Below, piece after piece: positions 33,938 through 40,809 of a DNA stretch of 64,000 nucleotides. Position numbers and translations under genes: made by a program. Each line of letters starts with the position of its first letter. Position 1 is the first letter of the stretch. The notes beneath the pieces are model-generated. The model saw nothing but the letters and a program-made list of their open reading frames with translations. It made no database searches and was not told where the DNA came from. The stretch lies in NCBI GenBank assembly GCA_021199855.1, contig JAJQHD010000037.1:62001-126000 (forward strand), in the 5' to 3' direction. Source of the DNA: Oscillospiraceae bacterium. Its GTDB lineage: Bacteria > Bacillota > Clostridia > Oscillospirales > Ruminococcaceae.

Positions 33938-34713
33938 TCTGACCCTTTCTTCACATATCTGATGTATTCGTAGGTGCTGTTTTTGCTTCTTTCGACCATT
34001 GTCTCGTGAATCTCGTCGCAAAGCTTGCGCTGAGCCTCTTTGGATTTCAGATTTTTATCCGGATAAAACGGTCCGTCGATGTAGACTGTAGTTTTAGGCT
34101 TTCTGCCAAATCTGCGCATCTGGTATGTTGTAGTCATACAGTAAGCCGGAGCGTCGAACATCACAGGAAATCTGAAGGACGTTATCGGGAAAGGTCTTAC
34201 AAATGTGCAGTTCTGCCAGAGGTGCGCCTCTGGATAAACTACAATAACCCGTCCGTCTTCGAGATGCCTCTTGATTGCATCCAGAAACAGCTTCATATGC
34301 TCCATAGAATCTGGAACCACAATTCCGCCGATTATGGGGATTATCTTCCCGATCACCGGAAGCTCAAGATTATCGACGCCTGCAACAGAGAAGATTCTTT
34401 TCGGGAAGACATACTGCGTGGGAGAAAAAACATCTCCAAGAGTCTGGGTGTGATTGCCGTAGAGAACGAATCCGGTGCCCTTGCACTTTTTGAAAGCTTC
34501 CCTGCCCACAACTTTTGTATGGAGAGCAAGTCTTGAATGTAAGAAGCCGAAAATGAAAGCCAGAGAGTAAGCTATCCACGAAAAGAAACGGTATATCTTA
34601 TTTGTGTGATACCATTTATAGCTTTTCGGAATAACGCCTTCCGATTTGCCGCTGTCAACAAAATCATCGGTATACTCTTCGTAGTAACGAACTTCCTTCG
34701 GCTCACAATTCAA
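33934..34713 (-). CDS. PlsC-like acyltransferase, HX5D variant
   Basis: About 259 residues of the lysophosphatidic-acid acyltransferase superfamily with an N-terminal membrane segment (FFSWIAYSLAFIFGFLHSRL). The catalytic region reads LYGNHTQTLGD, which places five residues between His and Asp instead of the usual four. VVYPEAHLW corresponds to the EGT-type motif. Later, CMTTTYQMRRFG precedes a possible substrate strand. The start is uncertain: I prefer TTG 34713, eight bases after GGGAG, over the GTG at 34722 directly abutting that site. First gene of the operon; promoter at 34748-34776. Confidence 0.72.
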   Translation of the reverse strand: MNCEPKEVRYYEEYTDDFVDSGKSEGVIPKSYKWYHTNKIYRFFSWIAYSLAFIFGFLHSRLALHTKVVGREAFKKCKGTGFVLYGNHTQTLGDVFSPTQYVFPKRIFSVAGVDNLELPVIGKIIPIIGGIVVPDSMEHMKLFLDAIKRHLEDGRVIVVYPEAHLWQNCTFVRPFPITSFRFPVMFDAPAYCMTTTYQMRRFGRKPKTTVYIDGPFYPDKNLKSKEAQRKLCDEIHETMVERSKNSTYEYIRYVKKGSE

Positions 34714-34747
34714 TCTTCTCACTCCCTGCAGAAAAATACTACCATGT

Positions 34748-34776
34748 ATTATAGCATATTTTTTGCAGTTCGTCTA
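34748..34776 (-). promoter_or_regulatory. Promoter of the acyltransferase/GT8 operon
   Basis: A consensus TATAAT with extended TGC (34748-34753) on the minus strand; 17 nt upstream is a poor -35 (TAGACG, 34771-34776). The extended -10 may compensate. Confidence 0.55.
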
Positions 34777-34884
34777 CAGCTAATTTTACCAAAACCTCGT
34801 GAATAAATCAATCCACAACTCATATAACTCTGCTCTACTTCTTGAATTTAGGCAGTAGAGAGGTCAGTAGACAAATTCTACAGC

Positions 34885-34920
34885 AACAAAAAACAGGCAA
34901 GCTGTTGAACCTGCCTGTTT
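34885..34920 (-). terminator. Terminator after the CE1-like esterase
   Basis: AAACAGGCA / TGCCTGTTT (34891-34899, 34912-34920) with a 12-nt loop, followed by TTTTTTG on the minus strand. The rest of the 34777-34884 gap shows no gene. Confidence 0.78.
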
Positions 34921-34930
34921 CTGATTTTAC

Positions 34931-35722
34931 CTATGTTTTAAATATCGCTCTGACGAAGTTGTAAATATGAGGTCTTATGACATTGCCACCGTGATACCCG
35001 TCCTTAGCATAATTCCACAAATGCGTAACTCCGTTTTCTTCCAGGATATTGTGATAAGTCTCAGGAGTCGAGTAAACGACCGTGTCATCGGAACCAGCGC
35101 TGATTAGAAGCAGGTAAGGCGACTCATCCTCAAATATCATATCCTCTGCATCAATCAGATCATCTGTTAGCCCGGGTGCAGGACATATTGCTCCGACATA
35201 GCCGAATAGGTCAGGGCGAGTGAAGCCTATGTAAAGCGATTCCCTGCCGCCCATTGAGAAGCCGGTTATTGCGGTGTAATCACGACCGGTTTTGATGGAG
35301 TAGTTCTCCTCAATGTAGGGCATTATCTCATCCACCAGCATGTTGATAAAGTTATCGTAGAATGCATTATTCTTTGCATTCAGTCCGTCACAGGTATCCT
35401 GAGAATCACTGGCGTAGATGTTCGGGAAAACTACAATCATCTCTTCTGCTTCTCCGTCTGCTATAGCACTTCCGATTATTTGCTGTAGCTTGAGCGAAGC
35501 GTCACCTGCGTCAAGAAGCGAATCCTCATTGCCCCAGTAGCCATGAAGTGCATATAGAACGGGATACTCTTTGTCCTCCGAGTATCCTGCAGGCAGAAGG
35601 ACGTTAAATTTCTTATTGCGGTTGCAGACATCAGAGTAGATTGTTAATTTCTCGAAAGTACCATACTGAATACCCGAAATGGTTTCAGTAGAGTCGCTCG
35701 GCTCACGTTCTACTAATTCCAT
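34931..35722 (-). CDS. CE1-like alpha/beta-hydrolase esterase
   Basis: A 263-residue serine esterase of the esterase D / feruloyl-acetylxylan esterase type (carbohydrate esterase family 1). It has YPVLYALHGYWGNEDSLL for the oxyanion loop, the nucleophile elbow GFSMGGRES (Ser near 140), an acid candidate in SAGSDDTVV and the His in DGYHGGNV. There is no signal peptide, so it probably acts on imported feruloylated or acetylated oligosaccharides. The start ATG 35722 follows GGAGGTTATT. It lies just downstream of two tRNA-Gln genes and a hairpin; no separate promoter is visible, so readthrough from the tRNA unit is possible. Confidence 0.8.
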   Translation of the reverse strand: MELVEREPSDSTETISGIQYGTFEKLTIYSDVCNRNKKFNVLLPAGYSEDKEYPVLYALHGYWGNEDSLLDAGDASLKLQQIIGSAIADGEAEEMIVVFPNIYASDSQDTCDGLNAKNNAFYDNFINMLVDEIMPYIEENYSIKTGRDYTAITGFSMGGRESLYIGFTRPDLFGYVGAICPAPGLTDDLIDAEDMIFEDESPYLLLISAGSDDTVVYSTPETYHNILEENGVTHLWNYAKDGYHGGNVIRPHIYNFVRAIFKT

Positions 35723-35736
35723 AATAACCTCCAAAT

Positions 35737-35768
35737 AAAGAAATACCGCAGACTTTTACATCTGCGGT
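35737..35768 (-). terminator. Terminator after the tRNA-Gln pair
   Basis: ACCGCAGA / TCTGCGGT (35745-35752, 35761-35768), an 8-bp stem followed on the minus strand by ATTTCTTTATTTG. The U-tract is imperfect, which would permit readthrough into the esterase gene. Confidence 0.6.
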
Positions 35769-35772
35769 AAAT

Positions 35773-35848
35773 TGGCTGCGGCTCTAGGATTCGAACCTAG
35801 GGAATGCTGGAGTCAGAGTCCAGTGCCTTACCACTTGGCGAAGCCGCA
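35773..35848 (-). tRNA. tRNA-Gln(CUG)
   Basis: 76 nt with encoded CCA (35773-35775). The acceptor TGCGGCT pairs with AGCCGCA; the anticodon loop is CTCTGAC (anticodon CTG); the T arm has GGTTCGAATCC. 21 nt separate it from the second tRNA-Gln. Confidence 0.95.
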
Positions 35849-35869
35849 AAACAAAACTATGAGAGACTT

Positions 35870-35945
35870 TGGCTGGGATAGGTGGATTCGAACCACCGGA
35901 ATGACGGAGTCAAAGTCCGCTGCCTTACCTCTTGGCTATATCCCA
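35870..35945 (-). tRNA. tRNA-Gln(UUG)
   Basis: 76 nt with encoded CCA. The acceptor TGGGATA pairs with TATCCCA; the anticodon loop is CTTTGAC (anticodon TTG); the T arm has GGTTCGAATCC. It is transcribed first in the pair. Confidence 0.95.
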
Positions 35946-35978
35946 CCGATTATTGACAGCGTTTCGCACAGCTTTTAT

Positions 35979-36007
35979 ATTATAGCAGGGTGTCACGAAA
36001 AATGCAA
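35979..36007 (-). promoter_or_regulatory. Promoter of the tRNA-Gln pair
   Basis: TTGCAT (36002-36007), 17 nt, TATAAT (35979-35984) with extended TGC on the minus strand, 33 nt upstream of tRNA-Gln(UUG). Confidence 0.75.
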
Positions 36008-36055
36008 GCCCTTTTTGCAAATTTTTTTGAGATTTTTCTTTGAAGATTTTATCTT

Positions 36056-36092
36056 GTCCGGAAGACTCCGACAATATCGGAGTCTTCCGGAC
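36056..36092 (-). terminator. Long perfect hairpin after the alaS operon
   Basis: A 16-bp perfect stem (36056-36071 with 36077-36092, loop CAATA) starts 9 nt after the phosphoribosyltransferase stop. No U-tract follows directly on the minus strand (it reads AAGATAAAATC), so it may be an RNA 3'-end stabiliser or a non-canonical terminator. Confidence 0.5.
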
Positions 36093-36100
36093 TGTAAAAA

Positions 36101-36649
36101 TCACTTAGGGAACAACGGAAGCTTTTCGAGGAAGAATATATCCTTTCTCTCGGCGGCATCGCCTTCAGCAAGAACTGCGCACTGACCGACAATATTTCCT
36201 CCGGCATACTCTACGAGCTTGTGGACAGCTTCAAGGGATTCACCAGTAGAGATAACATCATCGACAATAAGGACTCTTTTGCCCTTCATGAAGTCTGCTT
36301 CGTTCTGGTCGAGCCAGAGCTTCTGCGAAGATGCAGTAGTAATGGACTTGACGTCTACAGAAATGGGATTACGCATGTAGAGCTTTGCCATCTTTCTTGC
36401 GACAATGTAGGTTACACTGTCACCGATTTCACGAGCCATTTCGTAGGCAAGCGGAATTCCCTTCGACTCTGCGGTGATAATGACATCGCACTCGGGAATC
36501 TTCTTGACTAACTCCTTTGCGCAGGCAACAGTCAGCTCAACATCCGAAAACATTATAAATGCGGCGATGTCAAGATGCTCGTTTACCTCGCACAGAGGCA
36601 ACTCTCTCGTCAGTCCGGCGACGTTAAGTGTATAGGTCTTGGTTTCCAT
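36101..36649 (-). CDS. Type I phosphoribosyltransferase (adenine/xanthine PRTase-like)
   Basis: A 182-residue cytoplasmic PRTase that would join a purine base to PRPP. The PRPP loop is VLIVDDVISTGES (near 125-137), preceded by ITAESKGIPLAYEMA (the pyrophosphate-binding loop region) and YIVARKMAKLY. The fold and length match adenine or xanthine phosphoribosyltransferases; the base specificity cannot be read. The start ATG 36649 has AAAGGA upstream. Third gene of the T-box-controlled alaS operon, 55 nt after the HIT gene. Confidence 0.8.
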   Translation of the reverse strand: METKTYTLNVAGLTRELPLCEVNEHLDIAAFIMFSDVELTVACAKELVKKIPECDVIITAESKGIPLAYEMAREIGDSVTYIVARKMAKLYMRNPISVDVKSITTASSQKLWLDQNEADFMKGKRVLIVDDVISTGESLEAVHKLVEYAGGNIVGQCAVLAEGDAAERKDIFFLEKLPLFPK

Positions 36650-36704
36650 GATACATTTTCCTTTCTCGAAAAAATTTCTCAATATAAGGTCTGTGAGGTT
36701 AGCC

Positions 36705-37046
36705 TCAGACCATTCCTCCTAATTTTGCACCGCCCAATAGATGGAAATGCAGATGCATGACCGTCTGACCAGCAGACTCGCCACAATTTGAAACAACTCT
36801 GTAGCCGCTTTCATCAAGCCCTATTGAATGAGCGTAGTCGGCAATAGCCTCGTAAATTTTTGCGACAACTGCGCTGTTTTCGGGAGTGATTGCACTTACC
36901 CCGGAGATATGCTCCTTCGGGACGAAGAGAACATGAACAGGAGCTACCGGCGATATGTCCTTGAAGGCATAAACGTATTCGTTTTCAAAGACCTTCGTTG
37001 ATGGAACATCGCCGCCTATGATTTTGCAAAACAAACAATCTGACAT
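36705..37046 (-). CDS. HIT family (HinT-like) nucleotide hydrolase
   Basis: A 113-residue histidine-triad protein; HinT enzymes hydrolyse AMP-lysine and related nucleoside phosphoramidates. The catalytic triad motif HLHFHLLGG sits near residues 98-106, with N-terminal CLFCKIIGGDVPS (a CxxC, Zn-type variant) and VPVHVLFVPKEH-like core (read as APVHVLFVPKEH). The length is typical. The start at 37046 follows AAAGGATAGTGTGAA. It lies 18 nt after alaS; HinT acts on aminoacyl-adenylates, which fits the neighbourhood. Confidence 0.92.
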   Translation of the reverse strand: MSDCLFCKIIGGDVPSTKVFENEYVYAFKDISPVAPVHVLFVPKEHISGVSAITPENSAVVAKIYEAIADYAHSIGLDESGYRVVSNCGESAGQTVMHLHFHLLGGAKLGGMV

Positions 37047-37064
37047 TTCACACTATCCTTTCTA

Positions 37065-39722
37065 TCATTTTATGAATTCAGATACAACTTCTGCGACCTG
37101 TGACAAAGCAACATCAATCTTAGTGGTATCGCCTACTCCTGCCATTGCAGAGTCAGGACGTCCTCCACCCTTGCCGCCGGTGAGAGAAGCAACCTTTCCA
37201 GCAAGCTTTCCGGCAACTACGCCCTTGGCAATAGCTTCCTTGCCGCAGGAAACAGCCAGATTGCCGGTGCTTCCATTTATGCAAGCGATAACACAGACGT
37301 TATTTGCCGACTTGTCCCTTACCGTTTCGGCAATGAGTCTTATGTCGTCAGGCTTCAAGCCGTCAAACTTGGCGTGATAGATATTCAATCCGTTCAGTTC
37401 CTCACAACTTGTGAGAACACTTTCAGCTCTTATCTCTGCCATAGCAGCATGGAGCTTTTCGTTCTCCTTTTCAAGAGTGTGGACTTCCTCGGAGATGCCC
37501 TTGCATTTCATAACGAGATCCGATGAATTGCTGAGCTTCAGAGATGCCGCCGCTTCGTTAATCTGGGAGGTTTCCTTGGACATGAGGTCCAGTACTCCCC
37601 AACCGGTTACAGCTTCGATTCTTCTTACACCTGCGGCAACAGAAGATTCGCTCACAATCTTGAAGAGTCCAGCCTGAGAAGTGTTGTCAAGGTGAGTTCC
37701 TCCGCAGAATTCGAGGGATGCGGTATTATCATCAGTTCCCATCTTTACAACTCTGACGGTTTCGCCATACTTTTCTCCAAAGAGAGCCATTGCGCCGAGC
37801 TTCTGGGCTTCAGCAATCGGCATTACTTCGGTTGTGACATCCATACTTGAAAGAATCCATGTGTTGACAAGCTTCTCAACTTCGGCGATTTCTTCCTTCG
37901 TCATTGCTGAGAAGTGGGAGAAGTCGAATCTGAGTCTTTCGCTGTCGACAAGCTGTCCTGCCTGATGGACGTGGTCTCCGAGAACTTTTCTCAAAGCCGC
38001 CTGCAAGAGATGCGCGCAGGAGTGATTTCTTCTTACAGCCATACGGTAATTTGCATCGACCTCGAACTGAGCTTCTTCTCCAACCTCGATTGCACCTTCA
38101 ACGACTCTTACCTTGTGGGCAATCTTTCCACCGACAGCCTTTGTTGTGTCTAAAACTTCGCACTTGCCTGTTTTGGTGGTGATTACTCCCCTGTCTCCTA
38201 CCTGTCCGCCGCTTTCAGCGTAGAACGGAGATACTTTTGAGACGATATAGACCTCGTCGCCGATTCCGGCATATTCGAGGAGCTCCTCGTCATTTGCGAT
38301 ATAGTCGATAGTTGAGTGATCGCTCAATGTCTCATAGCCGACGAATTCGGTTGAGTATTCTTTCGGCATCTTATGGAAAATAGTTTCATCAGCGCCCATG
38401 TACTTTGAGTCGCCTCTAGCGGCTCTTGCGGTTTCTTTCTGGTGCTTAAGGGCTTCTTCATAGCCTTCCTCGTCACATTCAAGACCCTTTTCTTCAAGGA
38501 TTTCTCTTGTCAAATCAATTGGGAAGCCGTAAGTATCGGAAAGAGTGAAGCACTTTTTGCCGTCGAGAACTGTCTTGCCATTTGCTTCAAGCTCATCGAT
38601 GTAGCCGTTAAGGATTCCAAGACCTCTGTCGATAGTGGCATTGAAGTTCTTTTCTTCGTTTGTGAGGAGCTTTTCAATGTAGTCGTACTTGTCTTCGAGC
38701 TCATTATACTCAGACTTTGAGGAGTCGACAACGGTCTTGACAAGATCTTTAAGGAACAGACCATTGATGCCTAAAAGCTTTCCATGTCTTACAGCACGTC
38801 TTAAGAGTCTGCGCATTACGTAACCTCTGCCTTCATTTGAAGGAAGGATTCCGTCGGAAGCCATAAATGTGACAGCTCTTATATGGTCGGTGATGACTCT
38901 TATTGAAACGTCTTTCTTATGGTCTACGCCGTACTCACAGCCAGCAATTTCACAAATCTGGTCTCTTACAGCCTTGATGGTGTCTACATCGAAAATTGAG
39001 TCAACGCCCTGCATAAGAGCCGCAAGTCTTTCTAGACCCATACCGGTGTCTATGTTCTTCTGAGCTAACGGAGTGTAGGTTCCGTCCTCGTGGCGCTCAT
39101 ACTGAGTAAATACGAGGTTCCAGAATTCCATGTATCTGTCGCAATCACAGCCGACGTGGCAATCCGGTTTGCCGCAACCGTATTCCGGTCCACGGTCAAA
39201 GTAGATTTCCGAGCAAGGACCGCAAGGTCCGTCGACCCCTGCTTCCCAGAAGTTGTCTTCCTTACCCATGCGATAGATTCTGTCCATCGGAACTCCGGCT
39301 TTTTCATGCCAGATTTTCTCGGCTTCGTCGTCGTCTTCATAGACGGTGACATAAAGTTTGTCCTCGGGAATTTCGAGAACTTGGGTGACATACTCCCATG
39401 CCCAGGTGATGGCTTCTTCCTTGAAATAGTCGCCGAAGGAGAAGTTACCGAGCATTTCAAAGAAGGTACCATGGCGTGCTGTCTTGCCGACATTTTCGAT
39501 GTCGTTGGTTCTGATGCACTTCTGGCATGTTGTCATTCTGGTTCTTGGAGGAACCTCCTGACCGGTGAAATACGGCTTCAGGGGAGCCATACCTGCAATT
39601 ATGAGAAGAACGCTCTTGTCGTTCTGGGGCACCAGAGAGTAGCTCTTATGGCGAAGACATCCCTTCGACTCAAAGAATTTAAGATAGCTCTCCCGAAGCT
39701 CATTGAGCCCCATCCATTTCAT
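37065..39722 (-). CDS. alaS: Alanyl-tRNA synthetase
   Basis: Charges tRNA-Ala; an 885-residue class II synthetase. It has the catalytic domain (1-about 450, with FFESKGCLRHKSYSLVP and RMTTCQKCIRTNDIENVG), and a Cys-rich insert (PCGPCSEIYFDRG, CGKPDCHVGCDCD). The editing domain carries RRNHSCAHLLQ and CGGTHLDNT (Zn His/Cys), and the C-Ala oligomerisation domain ends GGKGGGRPDSAMAG. I chose ATG 39722 (MKWMGLNEL), 8 nt after GGAA; the ATG at 39728 touches the Shine-Dalgarno site. Transcription is controlled by the T-box leader; HIT and PRTase genes follow. Confidence 0.97.
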   Translation of the reverse strand: MKWMGLNELRESYLKFFESKGCLRHKSYSLVPQNDKSVLLIIAGMAPLKPYFTGQEVPPRTRMTTCQKCIRTNDIENVGKTARHGTFFEMLGNFSFGDYFKEEAITWAWEYVTQVLEIPEDKLYVTVYEDDDEAEKIWHEKAGVPMDRIYRMGKEDNFWEAGVDGPCGPCSEIYFDRGPEYGCGKPDCHVGCDCDRYMEFWNLVFTQYERHEDGTYTPLAQKNIDTGMGLERLAALMQGVDSIFDVDTIKAVRDQICEIAGCEYGVDHKKDVSIRVITDHIRAVTFMASDGILPSNEGRGYVMRRLLRRAVRHGKLLGINGLFLKDLVKTVVDSSKSEYNELEDKYDYIEKLLTNEEKNFNATIDRGLGILNGYIDELEANGKTVLDGKKCFTLSDTYGFPIDLTREILEEKGLECDEEGYEEALKHQKETARAARGDSKYMGADETIFHKMPKEYSTEFVGYETLSDHSTIDYIANDEELLEYAGIGDEVYIVSKVSPFYAESGGQVGDRGVITTKTGKCEVLDTTKAVGGKIAHKVRVVEGAIEVGEEAQFEVDANYRMAVRRNHSCAHLLQAALRKVLGDHVHQAGQLVDSERLRFDFSHFSAMTKEEIAEVEKLVNTWILSSMDVTTEVMPIAEAQKLGAMALFGEKYGETVRVVKMGTDDNTASLEFCGGTHLDNTSQAGLFKIVSESSVAAGVRRIEAVTGWGVLDLMSKETSQINEAAASLKLSNSSDLVMKCKGISEEVHTLEKENEKLHAAMAEIRAESVLTSCEELNGLNIYHAKFDGLKPDDIRLIAETVRDKSANNVCVIACINGSTGNLAVSCGKEAIAKGVVAGKLAGKVASLTGGKGGGRPDSAMAGVGDTTKIDVALSQVAEVVSEFIK

Positions 39723-39764
39723 AAACATCTTCCTTTCAGATTCTTTTTATAGGCAAATAAATAT

Positions 39765-39982
39765 GCCCCGACCCACAGAACATGGGGCGAGGCAATCGCT
39801 GTACCACCCAATTTTATTATGCGAGAAACTCTCGCATAATCTCATACGGCTGTAACGGTGCCAACCGTTGCGGTTTTCCGCAAAGCTCAGGGGGAGCACC
39901 TGCATCCGCACACGAACTCGCACCGACCGTTCGCTCTCTTAGTTGCGGCTTTCGCAGTCATTCCCTTCAACGCCTTTAACCA
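39765..39982 (-). promoter_or_regulatory. T-box riboswitch leader of alaS
   Basis: The leader on the minus strand contains the T-box sequence TGGGTGGTACAGCG (39797-39810), which pairs with the tRNA acceptor end. A strong terminator stem (39765-39793) is followed by ATATTTATTTG. Upstream, a Stem I region has AAGAGAGCGAACGG. A GCT at 39895-39897 is a candidate alanine specifier codon. Uncharged tRNA-Ala should stabilise the antiterminator. The region 39723-40042 holds no protein gene. Confidence 0.9.
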
Positions 39983-39988
39983 AAGACA

Positions 39989-40017
39989 ATTATATTCGCT
40001 TTTCTCCCGATTGTCAA
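39989..40017 (-). promoter_or_regulatory. Promoter of the alaS T-box operon
   Basis: TTGACA (40012-40017), 17 nt, TATAAT (39989-39994) on the minus strand; transcription would start near 39982. Confidence 0.82.
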
Positions 40018-40042
40018 CCGTTTTGAAAAAGTTTTATTTGAG

Positions 40043-40741
40043 TTATTCCTTCAAAAGCCCGTAAAACTCGTTCAGATCTGACACCGAATATTCCTGTCCG
40101 TAATCCGGCTTCTCGCCTGCTCTGTCAATAAGAACAGAATGGCAACCAAATCGCTTGGCTGTCAGGATATCCTTTGGCTCGTCGCCTATCATAACCATCT
40201 CGTAAGGCGACAGATCATAATGCTCTGCGATTATTTCAAGCCCTTTTGGAGACGACTTGCGATAGCCGCAGGTGATTGACGAGACGTACATATCGAAATA
40301 CGGCAGTAGTTCCGCAAAATAACTCTTGTGAAGCTCGTCCGGCATACCGGTTGCGACGTCAGTCAGAGTACAGACGATATAACCATCCTCACGAAGCTTT
40401 TTCAGTATTGGCACAGAGTCCGGATAGATATATGGTTTAAGATTCATGTGCGCAAAGAATTCTCTTATTACGTCAGAAAGATTAAACTCGCAGTTCCAGT
40501 CTTTCGTCACGTCCGAGAAAATCTCCTCCGGCGTGAAATCCTTTTCACGAGGCTTGATTTGCGGGCTGTATGAACGATAGATTTCTATCGACTTTTCAAG
40601 CTCTTCATCACTTATTGGAAGGTCCAGAACCTCCCTGACATGATGAAGCGCCGGTCCGTAGTAGTCAAGCCAGGTGTTCGGCATATCTATGTATTCCATC
40701 AGTGTTCTTCCGACGTCGAATACCACCGCTTTGATTTTCAA
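40043..40741 (-). CDS. HAD superfamily hydrolase
   Basis: A 232-residue haloacid-dehalogenase-fold phosphatase. Motif I reads VFDVGRTL: the nucleophile Asp is present but the usual second Asp is Gly. The Thr of motif II is in TLTDVATG, the Lys in GYRKSSPKG, and motif IV is MIGDEPKDI. A helical cap domain covers about 20-95. The start is TTG 40741, preceded by GGAGGG at ideal spacing. Its own promoter lies at 40774-40802. Substrate unknown. Confidence 0.8.
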   Translation of the reverse strand: MKIKAVVFDVGRTLMEYIDMPNTWLDYYGPALHHVREVLDLPISDEELEKSIEIYRSYSPQIKPREKDFTPEEIFSDVTKDWNCEFNLSDVIREFFAHMNLKPYIYPDSVPILKKLREDGYIVCTLTDVATGMPDELHKSYFAELLPYFDMYVSSITCGYRKSSPKGLEIIAEHYDLSPYEMVMIGDEPKDILTAKRFGCHSVLIDRAGEKPDYGQEYSVSDLNEFYGLLKE

Positions 40742-40773
40742 TTGTATTCCCTCCTGATTAATCGCTATCAGGT

Positions 40774-40802
40774 ATTATACACGATTTCGGGAGAGTTTGC
40801 AA
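40774..40802 (-). promoter_or_regulatory. Promoter of the HAD gene
   Basis: TTGCAA (40797-40802), 17 nt, TATAAT (40774-40779) on the minus strand, 33 nt upstream of the TTG start and directly after the ABC exporter stop. Confidence 0.7.
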
Positions 40803-40809
40803 GAGATAA

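Noticed and set aside
35773..35945. Possible prophage or integrative-element attachment site at the tRNA genes
   Set aside because: No integrase, no direct repeat of a tRNA 3' end and no change in gene style nearby.
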